A stretch of 39,734 bases of DNA from Verrucomicrobiota bacterium (lineage in GTDB: Bacteria > Verrucomicrobiota > Verrucomicrobiia > Opitutales > Opitutaceae): NCBI GenBank assembly GCA_023386835.1, contig JAEWIY010000224.1, forward strand, positions 1-39,734, read 5' to 3'. The position numbers were made by a program, and so were the translations under genes. The number at the start of each line of letters is the position of its first letter. The first letter of the stretch is position 1. Shown in pieces: positions 1 through 7,772 of this stretch. The notes beneath the pieces were generated by a model, which was not told where the DNA came from, made no database searches, and saw nothing but the letters and a program-made list of their open reading frames with translations.

Positions 1-97
1 CAACGAGACAGGCCCGGCCGCGCCGCACCTGTTCGTCAATCATCTTGAGATGCCACCGGCCGTAACCGGAGACGCCCACCAGGCCGATTCTGATCAT
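1..97 (-). CDS. Gfo/Idh/MocA-family oxidoreductase, N-terminus only (runs off window)
   Basis: The 32 visible codons begin MIRIGLVGVSGYGRWH, a beta-strand followed by a glycine-rich turn and helix as in the NAD(P)-binding Rossmann fold at the start of Gfo/Idh/MocA sugar dehydrogenases. The ATG (97-95) overlaps the TGA of the upstream ATPase gene by four bases (ATGA), so the gene is the fifth visible cistron of the transporter operon and probably translationally coupled. Family knowledge: such enzymes oxidise or epimerise sugars or uronates with a nicotinamide cofactor, which would suit the catabolic context. The substrate cannot be inferred. Only the cofactor-binding start is visible, so another Rossmann dehydrogenase family is possible. 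Confidence 0.7.
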   Translation of the reverse strand, partial: MIRIGLVGVSGYGRWHLKMIDEQVRRGRACLV

Positions 98-1125
98 GAA
101 TTTACCTCGATCGGTCGTGCTGCCGGGGCACGGAGATGGCACGCCACTCGTCGTCCCGCGGCGATCTCGCGGAGTTCCGGACGGAGGGAGCGACACTCCT
201 CCTGACACTCCGGACACCGTGGATGAAAGGAACACCCGGTCGGCAGATTCGCCGGGTCGGCGATCTCACCCTCCATCGCGGGCGAGAGGGGCACGTCCGG
301 GTCGGGAGCCGGCACCGCCGCGAGCAACGCGCGGGTGTAAGGATGTTGAGGATACGCGAAAAGCTCGGCGGCCGGCGCCTGCTCCACGATCCGGCCGGCG
401 TACATAACGGCAACGTGGTGGCAAAAGTGCCGCACGACCTCGAGGTTGTGTGCCACAAACAGATACGTCAGCCCGAGTTCCTCCTGCAGGTCCTGGAGCA
501 GGTTGAGCACCTGCGCCTGGACGGAGACGTCGAGCGCCGAAACCGCCTCGTCGGCCACCACGAGCGACGGGTTCATGATCAGGGCACGCGCAATGCCGAT
601 GCGCTGCCGCTGTCCACCCGAGAACGCGTGTGGATACCGGCTGGCGTGCTCGGGCTTCAGACCCACTCGGCGCAACATCGCGGCCACCCGGTCCTCGAGT
701 TCCGACCCCGACGCCAGGCGATGAATGACGAGCGGTTCACCGACGATCGTGCCAACCGTCATGCGCGGGTTGAGCGAGGCGAACGGGTCCTGGAAGATCA
801 TCTGCATCTCCTGCCGGAGGGGCTTGAGCTCGCGACGAGGCACGCGAGCGAGATCCACGAGGCCGTTCCGCGAACGAAACCAGACCTCACCCGATGACGG
901 CTCAATCGCCCGCAAGAGGCAGCGGACCGCGGTGGTCTTTCCGGAGCCGGATTCGCCCACGATGCCCAGCGTCTCGCCGCGGCGAACGGTGAAGTTCACG
1001 TCATCGACCGCGTGGACCCGGCCCACTTCGCGACGAATGAAGCCGCCGGACGAGAGCGAGAAGACCTTGGTCATGCCTCGCACGTCGAGAATCGCGTCGT
1101 CCGGCATCGGTGACGGCTCGCTCAT
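94..1125 (-). CDS. ABC transporter ATP-binding protein, OppF/DppF type
   Basis: A 343-residue cytoplasmic ATPase of the peptide/oligosaccharide (Opp/Dpp) importer class. Visible motifs: Walker A GESGSGKT (about 57-64), Q-loop FQD (111-113), signature FSGGQRQR (168-175), Walker B VVADEA with the D-loop SALD, and the family's C-terminal extension with GCSFHPRCP. I start at MSEPSPMPDD rather than at the upstream ATG at 1176. This ATG overlaps the preceding stop by four bases (ATGA) and has GGAGGA just upstream, while the extra residues are not family-like. It pairs with the OppD-type ATPase encoded just before it. The cargo cannot be read from the ATPase. In this locus an oligosaccharide is more likely than a peptide, by context only. 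Confidence 0.93.
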   Translation of the reverse strand: MSEPSPMPDDAILDVRGMTKVFSLSSGGFIRREVGRVHAVDDVNFTVRRGETLGIVGESGSGKTTAVRCLLRAIEPSSGEVWFRSRNGLVDLARVPRRELKPLRQEMQMIFQDPFASLNPRMTVGTIVGEPLVIHRLASGSELEDRVAAMLRRVGLKPEHASRYPHAFSGGQRQRIGIARALIMNPSLVVADEAVSALDVSVQAQVLNLLQDLQEELGLTYLFVAHNLEVVRHFCHHVAVMYAGRIVEQAPAAELFAYPQHPYTRALLAAVPAPDPDVPLSPAMEGEIADPANLPTGCSFHPRCPECQEECRSLRPELREIAAGRRVACHLRAPAARPIEVNS

Positions 1126-2153
1126 CGCGTGGCTCCTCCTTCCACCAACGTGCCAATCTCTTCGGCGCGCAGGCATGCCGCCTGCCGTCCATCCGGCAGG
1201 AGCTGCAGCGCCGGGCTCGGCCCCACATTACAGAGACCGGCGAGCGCCCACTCGCAGCGGGGATGAAAATGGCAGCCGGCCGGCATGGCCTGCAGCGACG
1301 GCACCGTGCCCGGAATCGATTCGAGTCGCGTGCCCGGCGGATTCTGCCCGGGCATCGAACGCAGCAGCCCTTGCGTGTAGGGATGTGCTGGAGACTTCAG
1401 CACGGTTCGCACCGGGCCGCGTTCCACGATCCGGCCCAGGTACATCACCGCCACGTCGTCAGCCGTCTGCGCGACGACCCCGAGGTCGTGCGTGATGATC
1501 AGCACCGAGCAGCCGATCTCCGCCTGCAGCGCTTTGATGAGGCGCAGGATCTGCGCCTGGATGGTCACATCGAGCGCGGTTGTCGGCTCGTCCGCGATCA
1601 GCAACTCCGGCCGTCCCGCCAGGGCCATGGCGATCACCACCCGCTGCCGCATCCCGCCGGAGAGTTCGTGCGGGTACTGGTCCACGCGGCGCTCGGGGGC
1701 CGAGATGCCCACCTTGCGCAGCATCTCGATCGCACGCGTCCGCGCCACGGCCCGCGTCACCGGTTCATGCAGCAGGATGGCCTCCATGATCTGGTCACCG
1801 ACTGTATGCACCGGCGACAGCGCGGTCATCGGTTCCTGGAAGATCATTGAGACCGCCCCGCCCCGCACCTCGTAGAGCCGGTCGTCGCGCGGCGAAAGCC
1901 GATCGATGTCGACGACACCGAGCCGTTGTGAATTCAGCCGGATCCGGCCACCGACGATCCGCCCGGGCGGCTGGATCAGTTGAAGTAGGGAGTAACTGGT
2001 GACGCTCTTGCCGCACCCGGACTCGCCGACCAACGCCAGCGTACGGCCGCGCGGGATGGAGAACGAAACGCCATCCACCGCCGGCAGAGCGCGACCGTCG
2101 TCGGTAAAGAAGTGAACCCGCAGGTCTTCGACTTGGAGGACGGGATCGTTCAT
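1122..2153 (-). CDS. ABC transporter ATP-binding protein, OppD/DppD type
   Basis: A 343-residue ATPase and the partner of the next OppF-type subunit. It carries Walker A GESGCGKS (43-50), signature LSGGMRQR (164-171), Walker B LLIADEP (184-190) followed by TTALDVT, and the C-terminal GCHFHPRC motif of the oligopeptide family. The open frame extends upstream to 2636, but those residues are the antisense-like shadow of the permease gene. MNDPVLQVEDL at 2153 gives a normal family N-terminus and leaves a 5-bp gap after the permease stop. Known role: it hydrolyses ATP on the cytoplasmic face to drive import through the two permease subunits encoded upstream. Confidence 0.92.
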   Translation of the reverse strand: MNDPVLQVEDLRVHFFTDDGRALPAVDGVSFSIPRGRTLALVGESGCGKSVTSYSLLQLIQPPGRIVGGRIRLNSQRLGVVDIDRLSPRDDRLYEVRGGAVSMIFQEPMTALSPVHTVGDQIMEAILLHEPVTRAVARTRAIEMLRKVGISAPERRVDQYPHELSGGMRQRVVIAMALAGRPELLIADEPTTALDVTIQAQILRLIKALQAEIGCSVLIITHDLGVVAQTADDVAVMYLGRIVERGPVRTVLKSPAHPYTQGLLRSMPGQNPPGTRLESIPGTVPSLQAMPAGCHFHPRCEWALAGLCNVGPSPALQLLPDGRQAACLRAEEIGTLVEGGATR

Positions 2154-2158
2154 CGGCG

Positions 2159-3382
2159 TTAACGAGTGCTGTAAGGATCGGCCGCGTCCCGCAGGCCGTC
2201 GCCGAGGAAGTTGAACGCCAGCACCGCCAGCACGATCAACACGACGGGCATCAGAAGCCACGGGTAGCTCGCCACGGTCTGCACGCTCATGCAGTCCTGA
2301 AGCAGCACACCCCAGCTGACGATCGGCGGCCGCAGACCGAGTCCGAGGAAACTCAATGCCGTCTCGCCCAAAATCATCGCGGGCACGCTCAACGTCAGAA
2401 CCACGATGATGTGGCTGGTGAAACCGGGCAGCAGGTGGCGGAACAGGATGCGGGCGTGCGACGCGCCGAGCAGCCGGGCCGCGACGGCGTAGTCCTCCTC
2501 GCGCAGCGCCAGGATCTTGCCACGCACGACGCGGGCCAGCGCCGTCCAGCCGATCAGACTCAAGACGAGCGTGATCGCAAAGTACACCGTCAGCGGCGAC
2601 CAGTCCGATGGCAATACGGCGCCCAACGCCAGCCACAGCGGCAGTTGCGGGAACGCGTTTACGATCTCGATCAGCCGCTGTGCAACATTGTCGACCGCTC
2701 CGCCGACGTATCCGGAAATCCCGCCAATGCTGACGCCGAGCACGAATGTCACCACGATCGCCACGAGTCCCACCGACAGGCTCACCCGCGCGCCCGCGAC
2801 CAGACGGCTGAAGAGATCACGACCGAAGCGATCGGTGCCGAGGAAGAAGAACGTCGGCGCCACGTCAGCGTCCCCTGATCCGGACCACGCGTCAAAGTCG
2901 ACGCCGAGCAGCCGCCGCTCCATCGGAATTAATCCCCACAGTTCGTAGGGTTCACCCCGCGCGAAGAAGCGCAGGGGCACCACCATGTCCGGCCGTTCGA
3001 GGTACGAGCGCTGGAAAGAAACGGGATCCACCTGCCGCTCCATCGCGCGGACGTGCAGCCCGTGCTCCAGCGAGAGCCGGGGCAGCTGCGGCGGGCAGTA
3101 AATGTAACGCAGATCCTGATACGCCGGCCGGTAAGGCGAGACGAACTCTGCGAACAACGCCGAGAGGTAGAGCACGCCGAGCACCAGCAGCGCGCCGACC
3201 GCCAGTCGGTGCCGCCGGAAGCGCCGCCAGACAAGCGCCCACTGCGTTTCCGCAGCGGGTTCGGGCACCGCCGGGATCGCCGCCGGCAGGACTCGCGCCC
3301 CGGTCGTGCCGGGTTGCGAGCTCGGCCCGGGCGCGGTCGCACCAGCCGGCGCGGTGGGATCTGGTGCCTGCGGCACGTTCAT
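2159..3382 (-). CDS. ABC transporter permease, OppC/YejE-like, with large periplasmic insertion
   Basis: A 407-residue inner-membrane permease. The cytoplasmic N-terminus is Pro/Ala-rich (about residues 1-45). TM1 (around LAVGALLVLGVLYLSALFA) is followed by a periplasmic segment of more than 100 residues before GTDRFGRDLFSRL and the usual block of helices. The coupling (EAA) loop reads REEDYAVAARLLGAS. Ordinary OppC proteins are about 300 residues; the long loop after TM1 recalls YejE-type permeases. The start ATG overlaps the stop of the fused gene upstream (ATGA) and has GGAAGGAGG before it. It should form the channel together with the C-terminal half of that fused protein. Confidence 0.9.
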   Translation of the reverse strand: MNVPQAPDPTAPAGATAPGPSSQPGTTGARVLPAAIPAVPEPAAETQWALVWRRFRRHRLAVGALLVLGVLYLSALFAEFVSPYRPAYQDLRYIYCPPQLPRLSLEHGLHVRAMERQVDPVSFQRSYLERPDMVVPLRFFARGEPYELWGLIPMERRLLGVDFDAWSGSGDADVAPTFFFLGTDRFGRDLFSRLVAGARVSLSVGLVAIVVTFVLGVSIGGISGYVGGAVDNVAQRLIEIVNAFPQLPLWLALGAVLPSDWSPLTVYFAITLVLSLIGWTALARVVRGKILALREEDYAVAARLLGASHARILFRHLLPGFTSHIIVVLTLSVPAMILGETALSFLGLGLRPPIVSWGVLLQDCMSVQTVASYPWLLMPVVLIVLAVLAFNFLGDGLRDAADPYSTR

Positions 3383-6300
3383 CGACTGCCTCCTTCCAAC
3401 CGGATGCGCGGGTCGAGCCAGAGCAGCAACAGGTCGCTGACCAGGGTGCCGACGACACCCAAAAGGCTCAGCACCATCAGCATCGAACCCGCCAGGTAAA
3501 CGTCCTCGGCCAGCAAGGCATCGAGCAGCACCGGACCAATCATCGGCAGGCTGAGCACCAGCGCGACAATCGCGCCGCCGGAGACCAGCTGCGGGAAGAG
3601 CGCCCCCAAGCCGGACACAAACGGGTTCAGCGCCAACCGTACCGGATATTTAAACAGCAGCCGCAGGGGCCGGACGCCTTTCGCGCGGGCGGTCGTCACG
3701 TACGGGCGGCGCAGTTCATCGAGCAGGTTGGCCCGCATGATCCGGATCATGCTCGCCGTTCCCGCGACTCCGAGCACGACCACCGGCACCCAGAGATGGC
3801 GCAGCAAGTCGATGACCTTGGCCGTATTCCAGCCGGGCATGGTGGCGAACTCCGGCGAAAAAAGCCCGCTCACCTGGAGCCCAAGCCAGCGGTTCGCCAC
3901 CCACATCAGCACGACCGCGAGCAGGAAGCCGGGAATCGAGACGCCGACAAAACCGACGAAGGTCAGCACGTAGTCGCTCCAGGAATACTGGCGCACCGCC
4001 GAGTAGATGCCGATCGGAAGCGCCAGCAGCCAGGTGAAGAGCAGCGTCGCGACGGAGACGACCACGGTGAGCAGGATCCGGTCGCCCACGATCGAACTCA
4101 CCGGGCGGTTGTGCTCCATCGATAAACCGAGGTTGCCCTGCAACAAGCCGGCATCGGCCGCGGAGAAGCTCGTGAACCACTTCAACCCGACCCAGCGTAG
4201 GTAGCGCTGCAGCATCGGTTCATCGAGGTGGAAGTTGCGCCGCAGGTCCTCGATCTCCTGCGCGGAATCGCTCGTGCCCTGCATCTCGAGTTCGAGAATG
4301 CGAGAGGTGACAAAGTCACCCGGCGGCAGCTGCACGATGATGAAGACGAGCGCGGACACGACCGCGAGCGTCGGAAACATGAGCAGCAGCCGCCGCCCGA
4401 TGAACGGATGTCGCAGAGCGACCAGCACCACCACGAGCGCCAGCAAGGCGAGCAGCAGCGTGCGCAGGAGAGCGACGACCTTCGACTCGCCTCCAGCCGC
4501 CACCTGCACGGGCCCCTCCTCCCGATCCGTCGGCACCCCGGCGAGCGCGCGGTCCGGCACGATCTCGACCATCGCACGGCTGACATCGGCTACCGTCGCC
4601 GGCAGATCGTTGGGCTCCTCCCAGGCAAACGTCTCCATGCCGGTATTACCAGGCGTGTTGAAGCTGTTGCCGTAGAGCGCCACCTCCGGGACGTTGCGCA
4701 ACCCGTCCTTCACGACGACCAGCTGCGGCGGGGGCGTGGCAATGGAGATGTGCCAGACCTCCTCCGCCTGCGCATCCTGGATCTGCCGGAAAAGCGCCTG
4801 CCGCCGAACCGGATCGGCCGTGCGATAGATTTCCTCGAGGGTCTCCATCGCGCGCCGGAGCGGGTGATCGGGCGGCGGTGCAATCGCTTCCGGGCGTGTA
4901 TCCGCGACGGGATCACCTGACGGCCCGCCAAATTGGTACCACAAGCCGTACGCGGGCGCGTAGTGCGCATCGCGCAGCACCGGGACAAAGTTTCGCGGTT
5001 CGACGAAGGGCGCAAAGTCACTCTCCCCGGTCCAGACGGTGAAGTCGTAGCGGTACGAAGCCTTCTCCGTGTAGAAGAGGTTGCGGGCGCGGATGCGTTG
5101 CAGGCAACGGATGCCGACCTCCGCCCAGTCGTCGATAATGAACTGCGCCGGGTCGTTGCTCGTGAACTCCGTCATGTTCAGGTACCACACCATGCGGGAG
5201 CCGTCGGGAAAGGTTCGATACCCCTCGCGGTCCCGCCGCGTCAGTCCGAGTTCGTCGAGCAGCGCATTCGCCCGCTCGGGCGAGAACTCGGTGTAGCTCT
5301 TCATCAACGCCGGGCTGTGCAGCGGTGAATCCGGTCCCGGATCGATCTGCGCCGGTTCGCCCTGACCGTTAAAGAGCGCGTCGATGATGGCCTGGCGATC
5401 GATCGCGAGGGACAGGGCCTGCCGAAACCGGCGGTCGTTCAGCAGCTCGTGCTTCCACTTCGTCTCAGGCCTGCCCTCCTCCACCCGGCGGTTCAGCACC
5501 GGAAAGATCGTGAATACCGATCGGGTGGCTGGATACCAGTGGTAAACGTCGTAGCCGTTGCGCGAAGCTTCGTTGAGCAACAGCACGTGATCGTCATAAC
5601 GGATGAATCGATCCTGCAGCGACACCTGCCCCGTCGCGGCGGTCAGGCCGAACAGGTTGCTCGGCCGCATGGTGAGCACGAGCCGGTCGAGGTAAGGCAA
5701 CTGCCGTCCTTCCGTGTCAACGGCCGGGAAAAACGGATTGCGAACGAACACGTACGGCGGGGTCGGCGTGTGCGTGCGATAGATCCACGGCCACAGGCGC
5801 GGAATTTCCGGATTGTTCCACTCCTTCATCCGCTGGTACACCGCGACCGAACTCGCCAGTCGCAGCGCGCGCCGCGTGCGTTCAATCAACTCCGGGTCAC
5901 CCAGCCGTGGGTGGTAGCGGCGCAGATAGTGCGACGGCACGACGTAGTCCGTGTAGTCCTTCGGACCAAGGCCGTACGACGCCATGCGCTCCGGGAAAAG
6001 CGCGTTGGGCTCGTCGAAGATGAAACGAACGGTGAACTCGTCCACCACCTCCAGTCGGCCGAGGCTGGCGCCGTGGCGCAGGATGCGCGGATTGCCCTGA
6101 AACTCGAGCACCTCGTCCTCGTACCAGTACCGCATGTCCTCACTCGTCACGGGCTGGCCGTCCGACCACCGCATCCCGCGGCGCAGATGGAACGTGAAGA
6201 TGCGCGCGTCGTCCGAGGCCTCCCACGCCCGCGCGAGGTGGGGAACAATCGGATACCCCTGCGGCGACCAGCGCAGCAGGTTGGCGTAACTCATCCGGTT

Positions 6301-6708
6301 GTAGATCTGGATCAGGTCTGCTTGCGAGGCGATCAGGCGGTGCCAGGTCCCGCCATAGTTGGCGAAACCGTCCGCGCCCTGCATGACGATCGGCTCAACC
6401 CCCGTCCGCTCGGCCACCGGCGGTAGTCGTCCCGCGGCGACATGCGGCGCAATGACCGGTGGATCGATTTTCGGCCACCACGACGCCGCCGGTCCCTCCG
6501 CGTAGTCGACCTCCTGGACCACAACCGGCGGATGGCTCTGATCCAACCGCAGTGCCCGACGCTGCTCCATCCGCGCGATCTCGGGTTCGCCACGCGGAGG
6601 CAGCGGCTCCAGGGCAGGCCGAAACACCCGTCCCCATCCCCAGAGGAAGAGAACGAGCGCGCAGGCGGTGGCCGCCAGCAGGAGAAACACACGCGACAGC
6701 AACCGCAT
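3379..6708 (-). CDS. Fused solute-binding protein (SBP_bac_5 type) and OppB-type ABC permease
   Basis: A single uninterrupted 1109-codon frame joins two normally separate subunits. Residues 4-24 form a signal/anchor helix. About 75-735 resemble the extracytoplasmic peptide/oligosaccharide-binding protein (ARAWEASDDARIFTFHLRRG, then the lobe containing ALSLAIDRQAIIDALFNG). About 744-765 is an extra membrane helix, then the positive turn RHPFIGRR, then an OppB permease (TM1 about 773-793, coupling loop RPYVTTARAKG at 1001-1011). The extra helix puts the chain back in the cytoplasm, so the binding domain stays outside and the permease keeps normal topology. No lipobox is seen. First gene of the operon, 5' UTR about 56 nt from the predicted promoter at 6771-6776. 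A sequencing-error fusion is unlikely because no frame change is needed. Confidence 0.92.
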   Translation of the reverse strand: MRLLSRVFLLLAATACALVLFLWGWGRVFRPALEPLPPRGEPEIARMEQRRALRLDQSHPPVVVQEVDYAEGPAASWWPKIDPPVIAPHVAAGRLPPVAERTGVEPIVMQGADGFANYGGTWHRLIASQADLIQIYNRMSYANLLRWSPQGYPIVPHLARAWEASDDARIFTFHLRRGMRWSDGQPVTSEDMRYWYEDEVLEFQGNPRILRHGASLGRLEVVDEFTVRFIFDEPNALFPERMASYGLGPKDYTDYVVPSHYLRRYHPRLGDPELIERTRRALRLASSVAVYQRMKEWNNPEIPRLWPWIYRTHTPTPPYVFVRNPFFPAVDTEGRQLPYLDRLVLTMRPSNLFGLTAATGQVSLQDRFIRYDDHVLLLNEASRNGYDVYHWYPATRSVFTIFPVLNRRVEEGRPETKWKHELLNDRRFRQALSLAIDRQAIIDALFNGQGEPAQIDPGPDSPLHSPALMKSYTEFSPERANALLDELGLTRRDREGYRTFPDGSRMVWYLNMTEFTSNDPAQFIIDDWAEVGIRCLQRIRARNLFYTEKASYRYDFTVWTGESDFAPFVEPRNFVPVLRDAHYAPAYGLWYQFGGPSGDPVADTRPEAIAPPPDHPLRRAMETLEEIYRTADPVRRQALFRQIQDAQAEEVWHISIATPPPQLVVVKDGLRNVPEVALYGNSFNTPGNTGMETFAWEEPNDLPATVADVSRAMVEIVPDRALAGVPTDREEGPVQVAAGGESKVVALLRTLLLALLALVVVLVALRHPFIGRRLLLMFPTLAVVSALVFIIVQLPPGDFVTSRILELEMQGTSDSAQEIEDLRRNFHLDEPMLQRYLRWVGLKWFTSFSAADAGLLQGNLGLSMEHNRPVSSIVGDRILLTVVVSVATLLFTWLLALPIGIYSAVRQYSWSDYVLTFVGFVGVSIPGFLLAVVLMWVANRWLGLQVSGLFSPEFATMPGWNTAKVIDLLRHLWVPVVVLGVAGTASMIRIMRANLLDELRRPYVTTARAKGVRPLRLLFKYPVRLALNPFVSGLGALFPQLVSGGAIVALVLSLPMIGPVLLDALLAEDVYLAGSMLMVLSLLGVVGTLVSDLLLLWLDPRIRLEGGSR

Positions 6709-6770
6709 TCAACGGGCCGCCGGCGGGTGACCGGCATTGGGAGACACGGGGGGCAACATCCGAAGGCGCC

Positions 6771-6836
6771 ATCGTAACAACTCGGGCTGTCCCTCGGCCA
6801 GCGCCGATGCGCTCAGCATATATGCATAATCGCGCA
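6771..6836 (-). promoter_or_regulatory. Predicted activator-dependent promoter with operator site A (transporter operon)
   Basis: The 27-bp element lies at 6810-6836 (plus-strand core TATGCATAATCGCGCA at 6821-6836). The hexamers CGCTCA (6810-6815) and CGCGCA (6831-6836) are direct repeats exactly 21 bp apart. Reading toward the transporter operon, the -10-like hexamer TACGAT is at 6776-6771, 34 bp from the element. At the expected -35 position there is GGCCGA, which is not a -35. The same core occurs at 21012, 25409 and 28584 with the same spacing to a -10. The site lies between the divergent transporter and AraC genes, so it may also autoregulate AraC. Prediction by eye, not computed. Confidence 0.65.
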
Positions 6837-6919
6837 GGCACCCCGATTCGCGGATTTCAATCGTCGCTTCAGGCTCGCACTTCAACAAGCCCTTCGTACG
6901 CTCCCCGCGTTTCCCCGCG

Positions 6920-7744
6920 ATGTTGCGTTACCTCGGATCCGGTTATCGCCAGTTCGGCCTTTACCCACTCGTCTCGGGAGGTCGGCTCAACTGGGAGTTT
7001 TATGCGGTCGTGCAAGGCCGCTGCGGCCCGGTGTTGCAACCCGACAAGCCGCCGCGTCTTCGCTCCAGCACGCTCTGGGTTTTCCCCGCTGGCAGTCGTC
7101 ATGGCTGGGGCGGCGACGGCGCGCGGCGCGCCTCCATCACTGCGTTTCACTTCGGCTCGGTGCCGGAGCAGTTGCAGGCGGCCGTCCGACGGGACGGCTA
7201 CCTCGAAGTACCGCTCCGCCCGGCCGAATGCCGACGCCTGGTCGCGCTCGCCGCCGAGCTGAAACAACATTTTCACCGCCCCACGAACTTGAGCGAACTG
7301 CTTTTCCAGGGAGCGTTGACCGAGCTGTCGTTGCTCGTGCTCAAGAAGCTGGAGCTTCCGGAAGTGCCGCTACCCGAGGGCCACGCCCGCCGCGCGGTGG
7401 AAAATGCGCTCTCGTGGTTCGCCGACCATGTCCGGCACAACCCGTCGGTAGTCGACGTCGCCGAGCACGTCCACGTATCCGCCAGCACGTTACGGCGGCT
7501 CTTCCGCCAGGTTCGCGACGAAAGCCCGGCACAGGCATTTTCGCGCATCCGGTTGGAAACCGCCATGCGGCTGATGTCCCAAACGACGGCCAAGCTCGAA
7601 ATCGTGGCCGAGGAGTGCGGCTACTCGTGCACCAGCGACTTTTGCCGCGCGTTCAAGGCCTTGCACGGCTCAACGCCCAACCAATGGCGTCGACGGCTCC
7701 TCAAGACGCCGGAACACGCCCGGCGGCTCACGGCCGCCGGATGA
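6920..7744 (+). CDS. AraC-family transcriptional regulator
   Basis: A 274-residue protein. The N-terminal part (about 1-150) resembles a small cupin-like ligand-binding domain (WEFYAVVQGRCGPVL, then LWVFPAGSRHGW). The C-terminal 100 residues carry the two helix-turn-helix units of AraC proteins: about 177-197 (VVDVAEHVHVSASTLRRLFRQ) and 226-247 (KLEIVAEECGYSCTSDFCRAFK), followed by STPNQWRR. The start ATG has no clear Shine-Dalgarno, and an in-frame stop lies at 6827. It is the only plus-strand gene in the first 28 kb and diverges from the transporter operon, with operator site A between them. It is the obvious candidate to bind all four operator sites, probably in response to a sugar from the target glycan. 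Both that role and the ligand are inference. Confidence 0.93.
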   Translation: MLRYLGSGYRQFGLYPLVSGGRLNWEFYAVVQGRCGPVLQPDKPPRLRSSTLWVFPAGSRHGWGGDGARRASITAFHFGSVPEQLQAAVRRDGYLEVPLRPAECRRLVALAAELKQHFHRPTNLSELLFQGALTELSLLVLKKLELPEVPLPEGHARRAVENALSWFADHVRHNPSVVDVAEHVHVSASTLRRLFRQVRDESPAQAFSRIRLETAMRLMSQTTAKLEIVAEECGYSCTSDFCRAFKALHGSTPNQWRRRLLKTPEHARRLTAAG

Positions 7745-7764
7745 GCAAACCATCCATCCGGCGG
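7734..7764. terminator. Hairpin between convergent araC-type gene and toroid gene
   Basis: A perfect 10-bp inverted repeat, CCGCCGGATG (7734-7743) and CATCCGGCGG (7755-7764), with an 11-nt loop. It spans the AraC stop codon and ends 8 bp before the stop of the convergent gene. It has only a short T-rich tail (TTCT) on the plus side, so it is a plausible bidirectional terminator or end-of-transcript structure rather than a textbook intrinsic terminator. Confidence 0.55.
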
Positions 7765-7772
7765 TTCTAGAG

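Noticed and set aside
2154..2636. N-terminal extension of the OppD-type ATPase to 2636
   Set aside because: It overlaps the permease gene in another frame and reads as nonsense; the family N-terminus begins at 2153.
5449..6426. 325-codon plus-strand frame opposite the fused transporter gene
   Set aside because: No domain or start signal; shadow of GC-rich coding sequence.
3379..6708. Fusion as an artefact of a frameshift or missed stop
   Set aside because: Both domains are in the same frame, and the linker contains the extra helix and positive charges needed for correct topology.
6816..6825. 10-bp palindrome GCATATATGC upstream of the AraC gene
   Set aside because: It lies inside operator site A and is not kept at the other three sites, where the sequence is asymmetric, so it is probably incidental to the direct-repeat operator.
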